From: Protonemura montana
Taxonomy: Eukaryota > Arthropoda > Insecta > Plecoptera > Nemouridae
Length of the DNA: 64,000 bases
Assembly (NCBI GenBank): GCA_947568835.1
Contig: OX387611.1
Location: forward strand, 4,344,001-4,408,000
Direction of reading: 5' to 3'
Positions 54,103-64,000 of the stretch are shown piece by piece. Below the pieces are notes generated by a model. The model worked only from the letters and a program-made list of their open reading frames with translations. It did no database searches and had not been told where the DNA came from. Each line of letters opens with the position of its first letter. Positions within the stretch are counted from its first letter, which is position 1. Position numbers and translations under genes: made by a program.

Positions 54103-54360
54103 CAAGATAATGGGGATACTTAATTGGGCCTGCACCGGATGACACCACATGACCATAAACGTCCAGAAATTTCCTCCCATAATGTTTATTGCCACAAAAC
54201 CGTCAAAATAACAATAAAATACTTGCATTTGGTGAATTTGTGAACCATAAACATTTCGTTTAAAACCTATCCTGGATTTTCCGCACATTTCCAGAAACAC
54301 ATGCTTTAGGTTGGCCGTCAATGATGGCATCGTAATTTCTAGCAAAATCACACCCTAAGG
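54103..54360 (-). other. Possible coding exon(s) of an unassigned minus-strand gene
   Basis: A minus-strand frame (54,351 downward) is open to a donor-like TTGCCC|GTAAGT at about 54,103 and is preceded by a pyrimidine-rich TTTTTTTAGCCTTAG acceptor-like site. It contains hydrophobic stretches (DGFVAINIMGGNFWTFMVMW). A second frame over the same bases is also open. With the hydrophobic segment at 55,225-55,332 it could form a membrane-protein gene, but I recognise no family. Confidence 0.2.
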
Positions 54361-55224
54361 CTAAAAAAAAACTATGCTATAGTCTGTCCCGAGGTAATAA
54401 CGGCAGTACTGTAATAGTTTTCAAGTAGCAATGAGGAGTGTCTATTTTTAATCATATTCATCTTCATAATTGTCTACTAGGCAGACTTGCGAACCTTTTT
54501 GTGAGTTTTAAAGTAGCGAAAAAAATGAAATCAAAATCAAATAAAATTCGCTTCATTAGCTACCAAATTCTTATAACCAAACGTAAATTTCAAAACTACT
54601 TCCAAATAAAAGTCAAATCACCACTTAATCTTCCAAAAAACCGAATAAACATAAGGCAAGAAACCTTTTATTAAGAACAGTTTTTTTTTTTACCATGATT
54701 AAAAAGTGTTTACCATGAAAAAATTCTGATTTTTTTTCTTCAAATTATCATAAGAACGTCGAGTTAGGTCAATCTCACAAATAACAGTAAAAATTAAGTG
54801 CATTTAGTTAAAGTAAATTCACTTACGTAGCCAAATCAATCATTCGGGACAGCTGTGCCAAACTTTAATAGCAATATATTACAAGTGTTTTTTACTCAAA
54901 TTTAGCATACATTTTAAATTCATAACGCATAACGCAATCGGTATAAAATAAGTTTAAATCCAACTCAGATAGTTCCAAATGAATGAGCGAGTCGGGCACA
55001 ATTGTCAACTCTGTCATAACTTTTGTCTAACCGCACAAAAAGCTAATTACAGCGCGAAAAAAGCCTAATTTCTAGCTAAAAGACCTTACACTTTTATTCA
55101 TCTCCAACTTTGGGACACACCATAAATGCTACTTTCGGTTTTAACCTTAAAATAAACTACGATACGTCGCTAGGGATCTGACCGCTAGGGTAGGGTTGGT
55201 GGACGACCCTAATAAACAACATCC
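54361..55224. other. AT-rich stretch, no supported gene
   Basis: A 13-codon minus-strand segment (LAQLSRMIDLAT) before a CTAC|GTAAGTG donor-like site near 54,827 might be a mini-exon, but the support is slight. Nothing else is seen. Confidence 0.3.
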
Positions 55225-55332
55225 AGGAATTCATAAAGCATCGAAACGGCGCTCATAAAGATCGCACCCAGGATGTGGGCGAAAATGTGGGTGCCTATTT
55301 GGTGGGGAAATGTGTATGGGTAACACCTGTAA
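55225..55332 (-). other. Possible membrane-protein exon, minus strand
   Basis: After an acceptor-like TTGTTATTTTACAG on the minus strand the frame reads CYPYTFPHQIGTHIFAHILG then AIFMSAVSMLYEFLDVVY and stops. The helix ending LYE loosely resembles the first membrane segment of copper transporters (CTR family), but the M-x-M or M-x-F-x-F parts and a donor are not evident. Confidence 0.2.
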
Positions 55333-55529
55333 AATAACAATACAGCAATGGGGTTGGTCTTTTAGGGGCTGTTCTGTGTTTATGATAGAAAGGCAGGTTT
55401 TTTTTTTAATTATTTTAAGGTGATTGCTAAATTGTGTGTCATTTTGAGAAAGTTTGGTTTTGTAGTTTTATTTCGTCTATCCCGTGATACCTTGGTATGA
55501 ATTTGTGTCGACTTCGTTGAAATCTGATT

Positions 55530-55600
55530 TAAATTGCAAACGCTTGCAATGCGCGGGGTATTTTATTATTATAAACCGTCTCAAAAATTGATGCCCAAAT
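55530..55600 (+). repeat. Half copy of the intron-1 hairpin sequence
   Basis: AATTGCAAACGCTTGCAATG, CGCGGGGTATTTTATTATTA and AACCGTCTCAAAAATTGATG match 20,107-20,180 apart from a small deletion. The right arm is absent, so the hairpin cannot form here. Confidence 0.75.
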
Positions 55601-56337
55601 GGGGATATGTTCTTCTGGCAAAAAAGTGTGTAGTGGCCTTTTTTAAGGTCTCTGACTAATTATAATGCTGCTCTTTTCTGCTGTTTTATGAAGTTTGGTG
55701 ATTTTTAGGGTTGATTGAAGAAAAAAACGTATATAACTTGTTAAATATTTGACAAACGTTTATATGCATTTAATATTTGGTATGTTTTAAAGGCTATATA
55801 TGATGTAAAATATAAGAATAAAACGAAAAAGAATGGCAAAGTTGAGCACTTAAACTGTACCTAAATATATCTTTAAACTTTTGTAGAGAAGCAAGAAAAT
55901 AAGGATGTAGAAGTCGCAGGACTGACACTCAAATCCTGAAAATTTGGTAGATAATTTGTTATCGCTATGGTAAAAAGTCGTGAATATCAGTACCCTTGTG
56001 TAATAATTAAAATAGCATTACAATATTTATGCTAAGATATTATTTTCCACTGCACTAGTTTTGCTAAAATCAATGTTCTTTGCAATACTTTCAATGGTAG
56101 GTACTGAAAGGGTTTGAAAATAAAATTATCCATTTCGATTTTGCATGATAATTATGATCATTTTACTGACGTTTTAATGACGTTTAATGATTTTTATGGT
56201 TTGTTTTAGACATTTTTTAAGTCGCTTGTTTAATATTTGACATGCAATTATATGCATTTGATATTTGGTAAATTATATGCGTTATAAACGTTATATGCCT
56301 TAGAATATAATTTTAAACGAGGATAGAAAGATACAAT
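55601..56337. other. AT-rich intergenic, no gene seen
   Basis: No convincing frame or ordered repeat. Confidence 0.4.
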
Positions 56338-56738
56338 AAAAAATATTTCAACTGGATTTTGAATGCTAAGTGAAGAACAACTAAATTTCTCGACGTTTCG
56401 TAACTTGTACCTGTTACTTTATCAAGGGTTAGAGCAGTCCTGACAATTTTCCGATAACAAAAGAACCACATAAAATTACAACAATTACCTAGTTGCCATT
56501 ACCTATTATAAATACCTAGATGCTTGAACTAGGTAATTATTATAATTTTATGTGGTTCTTTTGTTATCGGAAAATTGTCAGGACTGCTCTAACCCTTGAA
56601 GAAGTAACTAGTATATGTTACGAAACGTCGGGAAATTTAGTTGTCCTTTACTTAACATTTAAAACCCAGTTGAAATAGTGTTATTAAAACTAGTGCTAAG
56701 GATAAATCAAGTAGACATGAGTCTAAAAACAATCATAA
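56338..56738. repeat. Penelope-like element ends, head-to-head dimer, long form
   Basis: A minus-oriented end (56,340-56,500) and a plus-oriented end (56,525-56,738) meet at ATTATAAATACCTAGATGCT. Both carry the GTTACGAAACGTCG-type motif and the GAAAATTGTCAGGACTGCTC block. It is the most symmetrical pair in the window. Confidence 0.65.
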
Positions 56739-58425
56739 AGAAAGATACAGGTTTTATAAAAAACTTTACAAATGCAAAGAATTTAGAAGCATTTGAAAGC
56801 GTTCAAAAAATTTCAATCAATATCCACTTTGTGTATCTCTAGTACCACTTACCAGAAACCACTCAAAGCAATACCGTGTTGTATCGGTGTTGTCCATCTG
56901 GTCAATAAATCCACACGGAAGAAATCCGATCTAATCAGGTGAGTTTCACAATGTCTTGCATATTTTGAGAGCAGCTGCTCTAGGATTTTGTGACCTCGGG
57001 CATTGAAATGAATTGATTGAACAAGTTATAACGACTATTATCTATTTCCTAGAGTAGATTGATTATCTATCGATGGTCATTGAACACGATATCGGGAGTC
57101 AATCTAACTTCTGCTATGATTATCATATAGGTCATCATTGGGCATGGTTACACAAATTTGTAACCAGATTCTTTTAAAACATCAACGCTGACTAGTTAAT
57201 TAAGTAATTAAATGGCTACGTCTAAGAGATTGTTTATGATACTTTTGATTGAATAATTATTGGAGACGAATGAGAATTATTTCTGATGTTTGTAATTAAA
57301 TCCGTCGATGTCCTTACATGTTTAGGTGGTCCGAAGATATAACAAGAACAAGACCAACGCATCGAGCCACGCTTTGTGTGGTTTACAAAGAATTAAAGTT
57401 ATGGTCAACTTAACTATAAAACCAGTGGCTTCTGAAACGCTTAGAATTCATTTTACTAGGGTTTCGTGAACGTAATTTGAGTTGCGTTGTTTGATGAGCG
57501 TAGAGGTCATTACACTACATTTGACTAGAGTTTTCAAATACAAAAAATATATATATAGAAATATATATTTAATAAGCAATGTTATAATAATACGAACTCT
57601 AAGAGTAAATTCATTACTTTACCAAATTTGCAAAACCTATTTTACTCTTGGATAAGCCACATGTGGCATACACTTTAAGACCAAACAGCATTGCGACGTA
57701 AAACCACGTAGAGTTAGCACTGATAAACGCGAAGACAGCAAGTTTTTTTTTTTATAATTGTCTTGAAATCTTCAAAACTTCTTCCTTTAAGCTCGTGTCT
57801 CGATGGCAGGTCAATGCCAAAGACTAAAAACAAGTGATAGGTAAGTTTATTTGACCAACTCTCTGACTTTTACGTGTTTTTGCAGACTGCCTATAGTTAG
57901 TTCCACAAAACGCAGGTGTAACATATTTAAAAAGTGTTACAAGTTTTAGATTAGGGCGGTTTGTTCGATACATGTTTATTTTGTTAGATCCGACTATCTT
58001 AGTTTCCTTAAGATGGTCGTTACTTAATTAATTAATTACTAACATAACTTAAATTATCATAAAAAACTTAGTAAGTTAGTTATCAATCGTTTGATTTTGA
58101 TTATCAACCTGGATTGAAAGTTAAAACTGATTCTACATATGAATAAAATAACGTGTTAGTGAATTGCCGTGCGGGCAAAAAGTAAAATATTTCATTTTTC
58201 CATCCCCTGCCGCTAGGCGTATGAAAAAATAAATAAAAAACCGGGGTTTTATATCTGGTTTTCTAGGCCTTCTGTAAATATCGTCAAATTCTGAGATAGT
58301 GAAGGTTTTGAGTGACGGGCACTTGATATGGAGTGACCCGATAATTTAACGAATGTAGCAGCTTGTTTTTAAAGAACCACGTCACAAAATGTTAAGGAGA
58401 GACAAAATTGTAACCTTTAAAGCGG
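56739..58425. other. Intergenic, no gene seen
   Basis: No frame has family resemblance and no ordered repeat is visible. The base composition is typical of the intergenic regions. Confidence 0.4.
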
Positions 58426-58792
58426 GTGAATCGACGTTAGAGTCACCGGCGATGGCTATCTGGGTGTTTTGTGGTCATAACGCGATGATACAAACTCAAG
58501 TACTACCTATCTGTGGTACTACTTCAAGTTTGTCGAAGAAAAGTCTGAATAGCCGGTGAAGTGCTGTCACTATTATCGTATTTGAGAGGCACGGCTTTCA
58601 TTTGGCACCGCAACGTTCGAAATCGCCACCGACGCTGAACGACGCAATGTCAGGAATTGCGATAATGTTCGCTTGGCAGTCGACTTGGAATAAATAGCTA
58701 CTTTATAGCCTCGTTTGACATTCCTGATTTTGGCACAGATAAGAGCGTAGCCGAGGATATGCATTCATCTTGCCTATCTTGTTTTCGTTCTG

Positions 58793-59192
58793 TTTGGGAG
58801 AGAGGTTGGAGGGATGAAAGTTAAGCAACACTGCGCTGAGTGAGGTTTTGGATGAGTGACCATCATACACATGACCAGTTCTGTTCGGGAGAGAGGTTGG
58901 AGTGATGAAAGTTAGTACAGCAACTTCACTCGCCTTGCTTATCAACCTCTCGACGGCATGGATTTGTGGAGGAATCCTGTTGTTCGAGTTGTACCGTCCT
59001 TCGGAAGGGACGTTAAGCCGGTGATCCCCTTGGTGCTCTTAGACATGAGTAGGCACCAGGTTTACCCTCCTCCCTTCAAGACTAGATTGGGTTAATAATA
59101 ATCCTCATCATCATCCACTCATTCACCAACGCTATTAGACCAGTGCCGCATGGCCAGATGTCAAAACAGTGCGTCGTTAAACACTAAAAATA
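58793..59192 (+). repeat. 5S-derived SINE inserted in the LINE remnant
   Basis: It starts inside a promoter unit (GAGAGAGGTTGGAGGGATGA at 58,798), has one full unit (GTTAAGCAACACTGCGCTGA, then GATGAGTGACC), the body, and the 3' end AAACAGTGCGTCGTTAAACA at about 59,164, followed by an A-rich tail. Confidence 0.85.
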
Positions 59193-59275
59193 AATAAATA
59201 AAATACATTTTTTTCTGATGCTTCCCGTGTTCGGGCTAAGGGTAATATTTTTGTTGCCTTTAGTTATTTTTGGTG
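59193..59275 (-). other. SINE tail to LINE endonuclease junction
   Basis: A short A-rich tail (AATAAATAAATAAAATACAT) is followed by sequence leading into the endonuclease-like block. Confidence 0.3.
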
Positions 59276-60121
59276 CTACTTGCCGGGGCATGTCTTTATC
59301 CATTCGATTGTCAGTAATAGAAATTCCTTATGTATCACGTTTGTAGGTATATGGTCCTCTTCGATGTTTTCACCAATTAAGTAGGGTGATTTGCATTGCT
59401 TGCTTTTCCTCCTTTGTCGGCCATGTTCTGTTGGCCTTAGTTGAATGAGCCGGAGTCTTGGCTGGTTGCTATTGCACATTGGGAGACACAGGTAGACACA
59501 TAATACAGGCAGGCATCAAGTTTAACAATGCAATACCTCTGTGTATGAAATCAATTAAAGCACCAGAAGTGTTTTGATATATAATTGAAAGCCTACTTTG
59601 TTGGCAAATTGCTACTCCAAGATGAATTATTACTGTCTAAACTTGTAATATATCGTTTCGAATGTATCCAAAATACTGTACATATTTAAACACCTGACGT
59701 ACCAATTTCATGTTCTATGCTGATTAATCTGGTATTGAGAATTTAATAAATAAATAAAAAATCAATTGTACGCGATCCCGGATCGAAGTTGGTAAGTGGC
59801 TTGCGGGATAAATTTGCATTCCCTGTTTCTAGTCTCATGGTTAGATGCTATAACGTTAGTTATGTAATATTAGTTATATTAGTTAAAGTGCTAGCAGAGA
59901 CTATTGTCGGGGTTTGAGCAAATTACTTGTGCAGTTGCCAAACAATCGTGTACCTCATGGCACCGCGCGCATTTCATGCAAACTTGGTTGCGGGTGCAGG
60001 TCCTTGTCACGTGATTCAGGCCCGAGCATTGAAAACACTGCCTAATATTTACATGGTCGGGTACTCGATGTCGGCGGCAGTGCACATTGACCTTACCCTT
60101 CCACTAGCAAACCAAGCCTAG

Positions 60122-61544
60122 TGTGCGGTTCGGTTTCCCCAACAATAAATGACCTATACTACTTACGTTTAACGGTGGTAATGACCGTGAGAAATTGTTA
60201 TCGCTGAGAGTCGGGTTGTTTTGGGATTTTATTGATTCGCATATGTCAAATGTTTTGTCGTCTTGGTCTAGATCCATGATTTACAATCTAGGCAGCAGTT
60301 TCGGTGTTATTTCGGATATATATTCATCTCCAAGAGTTGCTGTTATTTCTTTCACTTAGAGATTTAGCCAAGGCGGAATGTGCGCACTCTTCTCAGCACA
60401 GTCGCTTGTTTGTTCGGACGTACGTTAGAGGGACCAATCTGCAGTTTCGCGGGGTTAATATGCTACGTCAAGTCGTCGTTTATTGACCATGCGATTTAGG
60501 TCTAACGCAATACCAGCTCGCTCTTCCTCCTACTGGCGACAGTTGCACAACTGGGAATAGTCTCCGTTAGGTCGATATGAAATGCGGTAGTTCCCAATCC
60601 GTCCTTGTTAAATTGTCTTATAAGCCACATATTTTTGTTTCTGACAGTACACTTCACTTACCTAACTATTTATATAATTATTCTCTCATTTCCATACTTT
60701 AATCATCGAATATATGTACCTACATCTAATTCAAACATTACTATTATTATCTAAACTATCATCTATAATATAATGTTTTATCTAGGCTTGACAACTGAGA
60801 CAACCTAGCCATTTACTATGTTATTGTCCTGGGTTTATATAAATAAATAAACAAATATGTTCCCCTAGGAAGCTGGTTATCATGAGCAGTACTTCCTGAA
60901 AATTAAAAGACTTTCCGAGAATAGGCAGCTCACCTGTCATCTCGTCTATTGGTCGGTGATGTTGAATTTGCAGGGTCGCCATCTTCGATCTGATCGTCGT
61001 TGTTTGCCCATCTTTGAAATCACTGATGCTTATTTAAGGCAACGCGCACTTGCAATGGAAGCTGGCCTGGCATTTTACACACGTTACACCATTTGACAGC
61101 TTTCAACTACATCTAAAACACTTTTAACTTGATATTCAACGGGAGCCTAGTTTCACCGTGACCGTCACGTCTACCATATTGGATCTCTACTGAACAATTC
61201 ATTTGAGTTTGCCATTCTCTGGGGTTCACATACCAACCTAGAAAATATGATACCATGATGCTGTTGTTAACTATCCGATTTAAAAGCAGCGAACGTATCT
61301 TTTTCTTTGCTTGACACGTTTATTAATTTCAGTAACAAGAAATAAATTGCAACAAAAATTATTGTGACCTGCCAGGTCCTCAAATAAGACAAATTTGTCA
61401 AAACTACATTCTGAGTGTCAAATATCGTTGAAAAGTTTAAAAGGTTAAACGTTGAACTTGACATTAGTTTTAGTAAACATTTCTAAGTCCGAGCGAAGCC
61501 GGGTATAGAATACTTGTATAATAGGATGTATATGTATAATATTG
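60122..61544. other. LINE-related and unassigned intergenic sequence
   Basis: 60,150-60,500 probably holds more of the minus-strand ORF1, without clear motifs. At 60,640-60,860 the plus strand ends TGTCCTGGGTTTATATAAATAAATAAAC, which looks like a Jockey-type LINE 3' tail. CCGAGCGAAGCCGGGTA at 61,488 is a common transposon-associated sequence. No gene is seen. Confidence 0.35.
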
Positions 61545-62729
61545 TGTATGAGTTTAGTAATTTTTCGGTTATTCCTTTTTTTTAAGTTTTTTAGGCCTAA
61601 AATATCCTTTTGCCGACATTTTGGCAGAGATCGCTCAGCCATTTTCATGGTAAGACTGATCAGTCTCAACTTTGGGACAAGTCCATTTTAGAGCTAAAAA
61701 CCCTTAAAAAAAAGAGCATATATCGGAAAATCACAAGTCTCAATTTGACTCAAGTTTAATCTCAGGTGAGAGATGAAGTTTGGCACACATACCCTTTTCA
61801 CAATGTGCCTTTGTCAATCTAATTGTAGGATTTAATTTTTACCTCTGAAACACTTTGGCTGTCAATATTTCTTGACCTAGCTGCGTTGTCAACCGTGTTT
61901 TTTGTTTTAGTTGAGTTGATTTATGTGAGTTACATTATGTGAGTGAACGAGTTGGCAACACGGCTATGATGTTCACCAAATCAAATTTTGATTACGCTAT
62001 GATTGTTACTTAATTTAATATAGTTTAGCATTCTTGAAGGGAATCTTGGTTATATTTTCAAATAAACAAATATCATTGAAAAACCGAGATGAAGTCACAT
62101 AAATACAAATGTGAGCATCATAGATGTAACCACTGAGTTTATAGATACAGTCAGAGGGTCTGCAAAATTTAATACTGATCAAACGTGCCGCCCGATGGCG
62201 CTTGCAACTACCCTATTTAACAAACAATTGACTTGAAATTATACATATCAATACATGCACATCAATCAATGAGTGTGGTTATTATTAAGTCTAATTGGAG
62301 GTGAACTATGACATTTCTTAACACTCGAAACGAATGCGATTCTATCTAGTAAAATCCTCAATATTTTTCAGCAAAGTACCTAGTTATTTTGAGGACGTAA
62401 TTAGCAAAAACAATTTAAAATAAGCACTGTATTGGTACTTTATAGCCTGTGTCTTGTTACAAAACCTGATCTAAATAACGTTTTCGGTGACTAGGCCTGA
62501 CCGTAAAAGATTTAAACTAAAAGAGACATTCCTGTTTCACTGACCATTCACTCTAGAAATCTATTGAAAAGATCTCAGATAAAATTTGTCCGCAACAAAC
62601 GTATCGTGTTTTGTGGTAGATTCCCGTTTGTACTAGTGGTTGAAACTTGACACCGAGTTTACTGGTAACTGGTGCTGAAGCCACGTGCCACTATCAGCCT
62701 GACAAAGAACAGACGTCTGAACGCATTAG

Positions 62730-62885
62730 CTAGTTGAGTTAAGCAACCCTGTGCCAGGTCAGATTTGTGGATGGGTGACCACTGATCGGTTTGGCGACAA
62801 GGAGCTTGTATATGTGTTGGCGGTTTGGCGGGCAGGCTACGTGCTGGCATCGGGTTTCCCCTTCGCCCTTTTTTGCTGGGAAATG
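62730..62885 (+). repeat. Second type of 5S-derived SINE head
   Basis: GTTAAGCAACCCTGTGCCAG and GTGGATGGGTGACCACTGAT are the 5S A-box and C-box region in plus orientation. They are followed by CGGTTTGGCGACAAGGAGCT and GGCATCGGGTTTCCCC, which differ from the main family's unit and body except for the last few bases. The head is not tandemly repeated. Confidence 0.6.
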
Positions 62886-63179
62886 TTTCACATTATCCTC
62901 AATATCAATTTCAACTTCCAAATTATTGACCGACTCCATATTTTATTGTATCTTTATTTGTACATAATCACACGGCTTACATTCGAGGAATAAAAGAATG
63001 TAGACTCGTCAAAATTAAAAATACATAATGATTACAAATTAAAAATAAATTGCAAAAAACAAAGTCAATGCGCAATACTAAAATACTCCAGTAACAGCAG
63101 TCACACCTTTGTCCAATCATTCGTGTTTAATTTATAAAATTCGTCAATATTATAAAAACCTTTGTATAATAACATGTTT

Positions 63180-63563
63180 TAAATAGTGCGTCAAAACTTT
63201 GATAAATCAGCTATTGTAGCAAAATTGTCAGGAAGGTTGTTAAAAAGTTTAATACCAAGATAAAATACGTTGTCTTTAAAATAACTTAATCTATGTTTGG
63301 GAACACAAAGTTTTGTGCAATTTCTGGTTACATATGAGTGTTCGTGTGAAATACCAACTAGCAAGCAGCACAGAACAACATTGTATGCAACTGGACTACA
63401 TTTTAATGGTGTTTATTTCTATAACGCGCTGCCAAAGGAGATACAGGAAATAAAAAATGTATACACTTTTAAATTTCATGTAAAAAATTATTGTCTAGAG
63501 AAAGAGTTTAACTGTATCGACGAATTCCATAGGAAATATATCCAGATTTTAATTTACTTTTAA
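63180..63563 (+). mobile_element. LINE reverse transcriptase C-terminal fragment
   Basis: The plus-strand frame reads NLCLGTQSFVQFLVTYECSC, then GVYFYNALPKEIQEIKNVYT and ends FHRKYIQILIYF. It is the same protein end as at 18,070-18,335 with more upstream sequence (degenerate SGRLLKSLIPR near 63,225). A short 3' tail with ATT repeats follows near 63,620. Confidence 0.65.
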
Positions 63564-64000
63564 TTGTACCTGCATGACGAAACATAACATTTTATTAAAA
63601 TGTATACTGCTAATAAACATTATTATTATTATTATTAATGTTTCGTAAAACGATGCTTTTCTTTAAAAATGCAATACAGTGATTCTAAGATTAAAACGCT
63701 AGGTTAGGTCATAAAGCTTTCTCGGATGCATAGTTTTCTGCAAGATTTTTTTTTTTTTTGATTTGGTTACTATTCTAATAGCATTTTTTTTTAAAGTTTA
63801 AAAACCCTTTTTTAAACCAAGCCAGAATTACCTCAAGCTGTGATTCTATAGGAGGCCTTAGAATGAAAGTAAGAGTAATATACTTCTTTAAGTTTGGTTT
63901 TTGTAATCATATTTCTTGATTTAACGATTCTAATTAATCAATAGAAAGCCCCATAAGTTTGGAATTAGTAAAATTATCGAGATATACACGAGAAGTAAAG

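Larger units (their letters stand above)
58430..60121 (-). pseudogene. Broken non-LTR retrotransposon (LINE), gag-like ORF1 and endonuclease, interrupted by a SINE
   Basis: Read on the minus strand, three blocks follow the order of a Jockey/I-like LINE. At 60,121-59,891 is an ORF1 end with CFQCSGLNHVTRTC, a CX2CX4HX4C zinc knuckle, followed by a second cysteine cluster (CMKCARCHEVHDC). At 59,479-59,276 is NQPRLRLIQLRPTEHGRQRR, similar to the start of an apurinic-type endonuclease. At 58,780-58,430 are RGYKVAIYSKST and, in other frames, FFDKLEVVPQ and AIAGDSNVD, similar to the endonuclease core 'GDFN'. A 5S-derived SINE lies between the last two blocks. Stops and frameshifts show it is dead. 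Confidence 0.6.
61545..64000 (+). repeat. Long interspersed/segmental repeat, copy 2
   Basis: 61,545-62,405 matches 17,165-18,060, and 63,285-64,000 matches 18,070-18,800. Between them are about 880 bp absent from copy 1. Similarity continues to the window edge (GGAATTAGTAAAATTATCGA, then GATATACACGAGAAGTAAAG, against 18,737-18,777), so the repeat probably extends further. Confidence 0.85.

Overview
The window is AT-rich eukaryotic nuclear DNA with spliced genes, long introns and many transposon remnants. Two intact exons of the insect gustatory-receptor family, arthropod-type Penelope-like retroelement debris and Jockey/I-like LINE fragments point to an arthropod, most likely a hexapod. I cannot name the order.

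Layout: 1-16.7 kb holds a possible C-terminal end of a gene (2-103), four kinds of tandem array (92-bp, 91-bp and two unrelated 70-bp families), and two tandem minus-strand gustatory receptor genes (15,574-14,597 and 13,746-12,811). 17.2-18.8 kb is a repeat found again at 61.5-64 kb. 18.9-49 kb is the main locus: three tandem plus-strand immunoglobulin-superfamily units, here called A, B and C. 49-64 kb is mostly repeats: 92-bp satellite, 5S-rRNA-derived SINEs, a broken LINE on the minus strand, and weak candidate exons on the minus strand.

The Ig locus: unit A (19,830-26,926) and unit C (38,417-48,935) are complete seven-exon receptor genes: signal peptide, three Ig-like domains with one exon each, a stalk, one transmembrane helix, and a cytoplasmic tail. 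Every intron I placed is phase 1, and the summed exons give whole open frames of 622 and 583 codons. C has a long tail with two textbook ITIM motifs (VQYAEL and VAYTQL). A has a stop codon early in the homologous tail exon, so its tail is short and has no ITIM, and its stalk has grown into a TSP / PPESPAESP repeat. Unit B (29,328-32,563) has intact exons 1-3 with their own upstream module but no exons 4-7. It may be a secreted two-Ig gene, or an alternative 5' cassette that splices to the downstream exons of C. Together this looks like an invertebrate paired inhibitory/decoy receptor cluster with sequence differences concentrated in the two outer domains. I read it as candidate immune or self-recognition receptors; that role is inference.

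The most distinctive repeat is a 5S-rRNA-derived SINE whose 5S internal-promoter region is tandemly multiplied as 91-bp units. A copy of its 3' end lies at the start of both unit B and unit C, so it was there before that duplication. Penelope-like element ends with a motif resembling a hammerhead ribozyme are scattered through the introns, often as head-to-head pairs.
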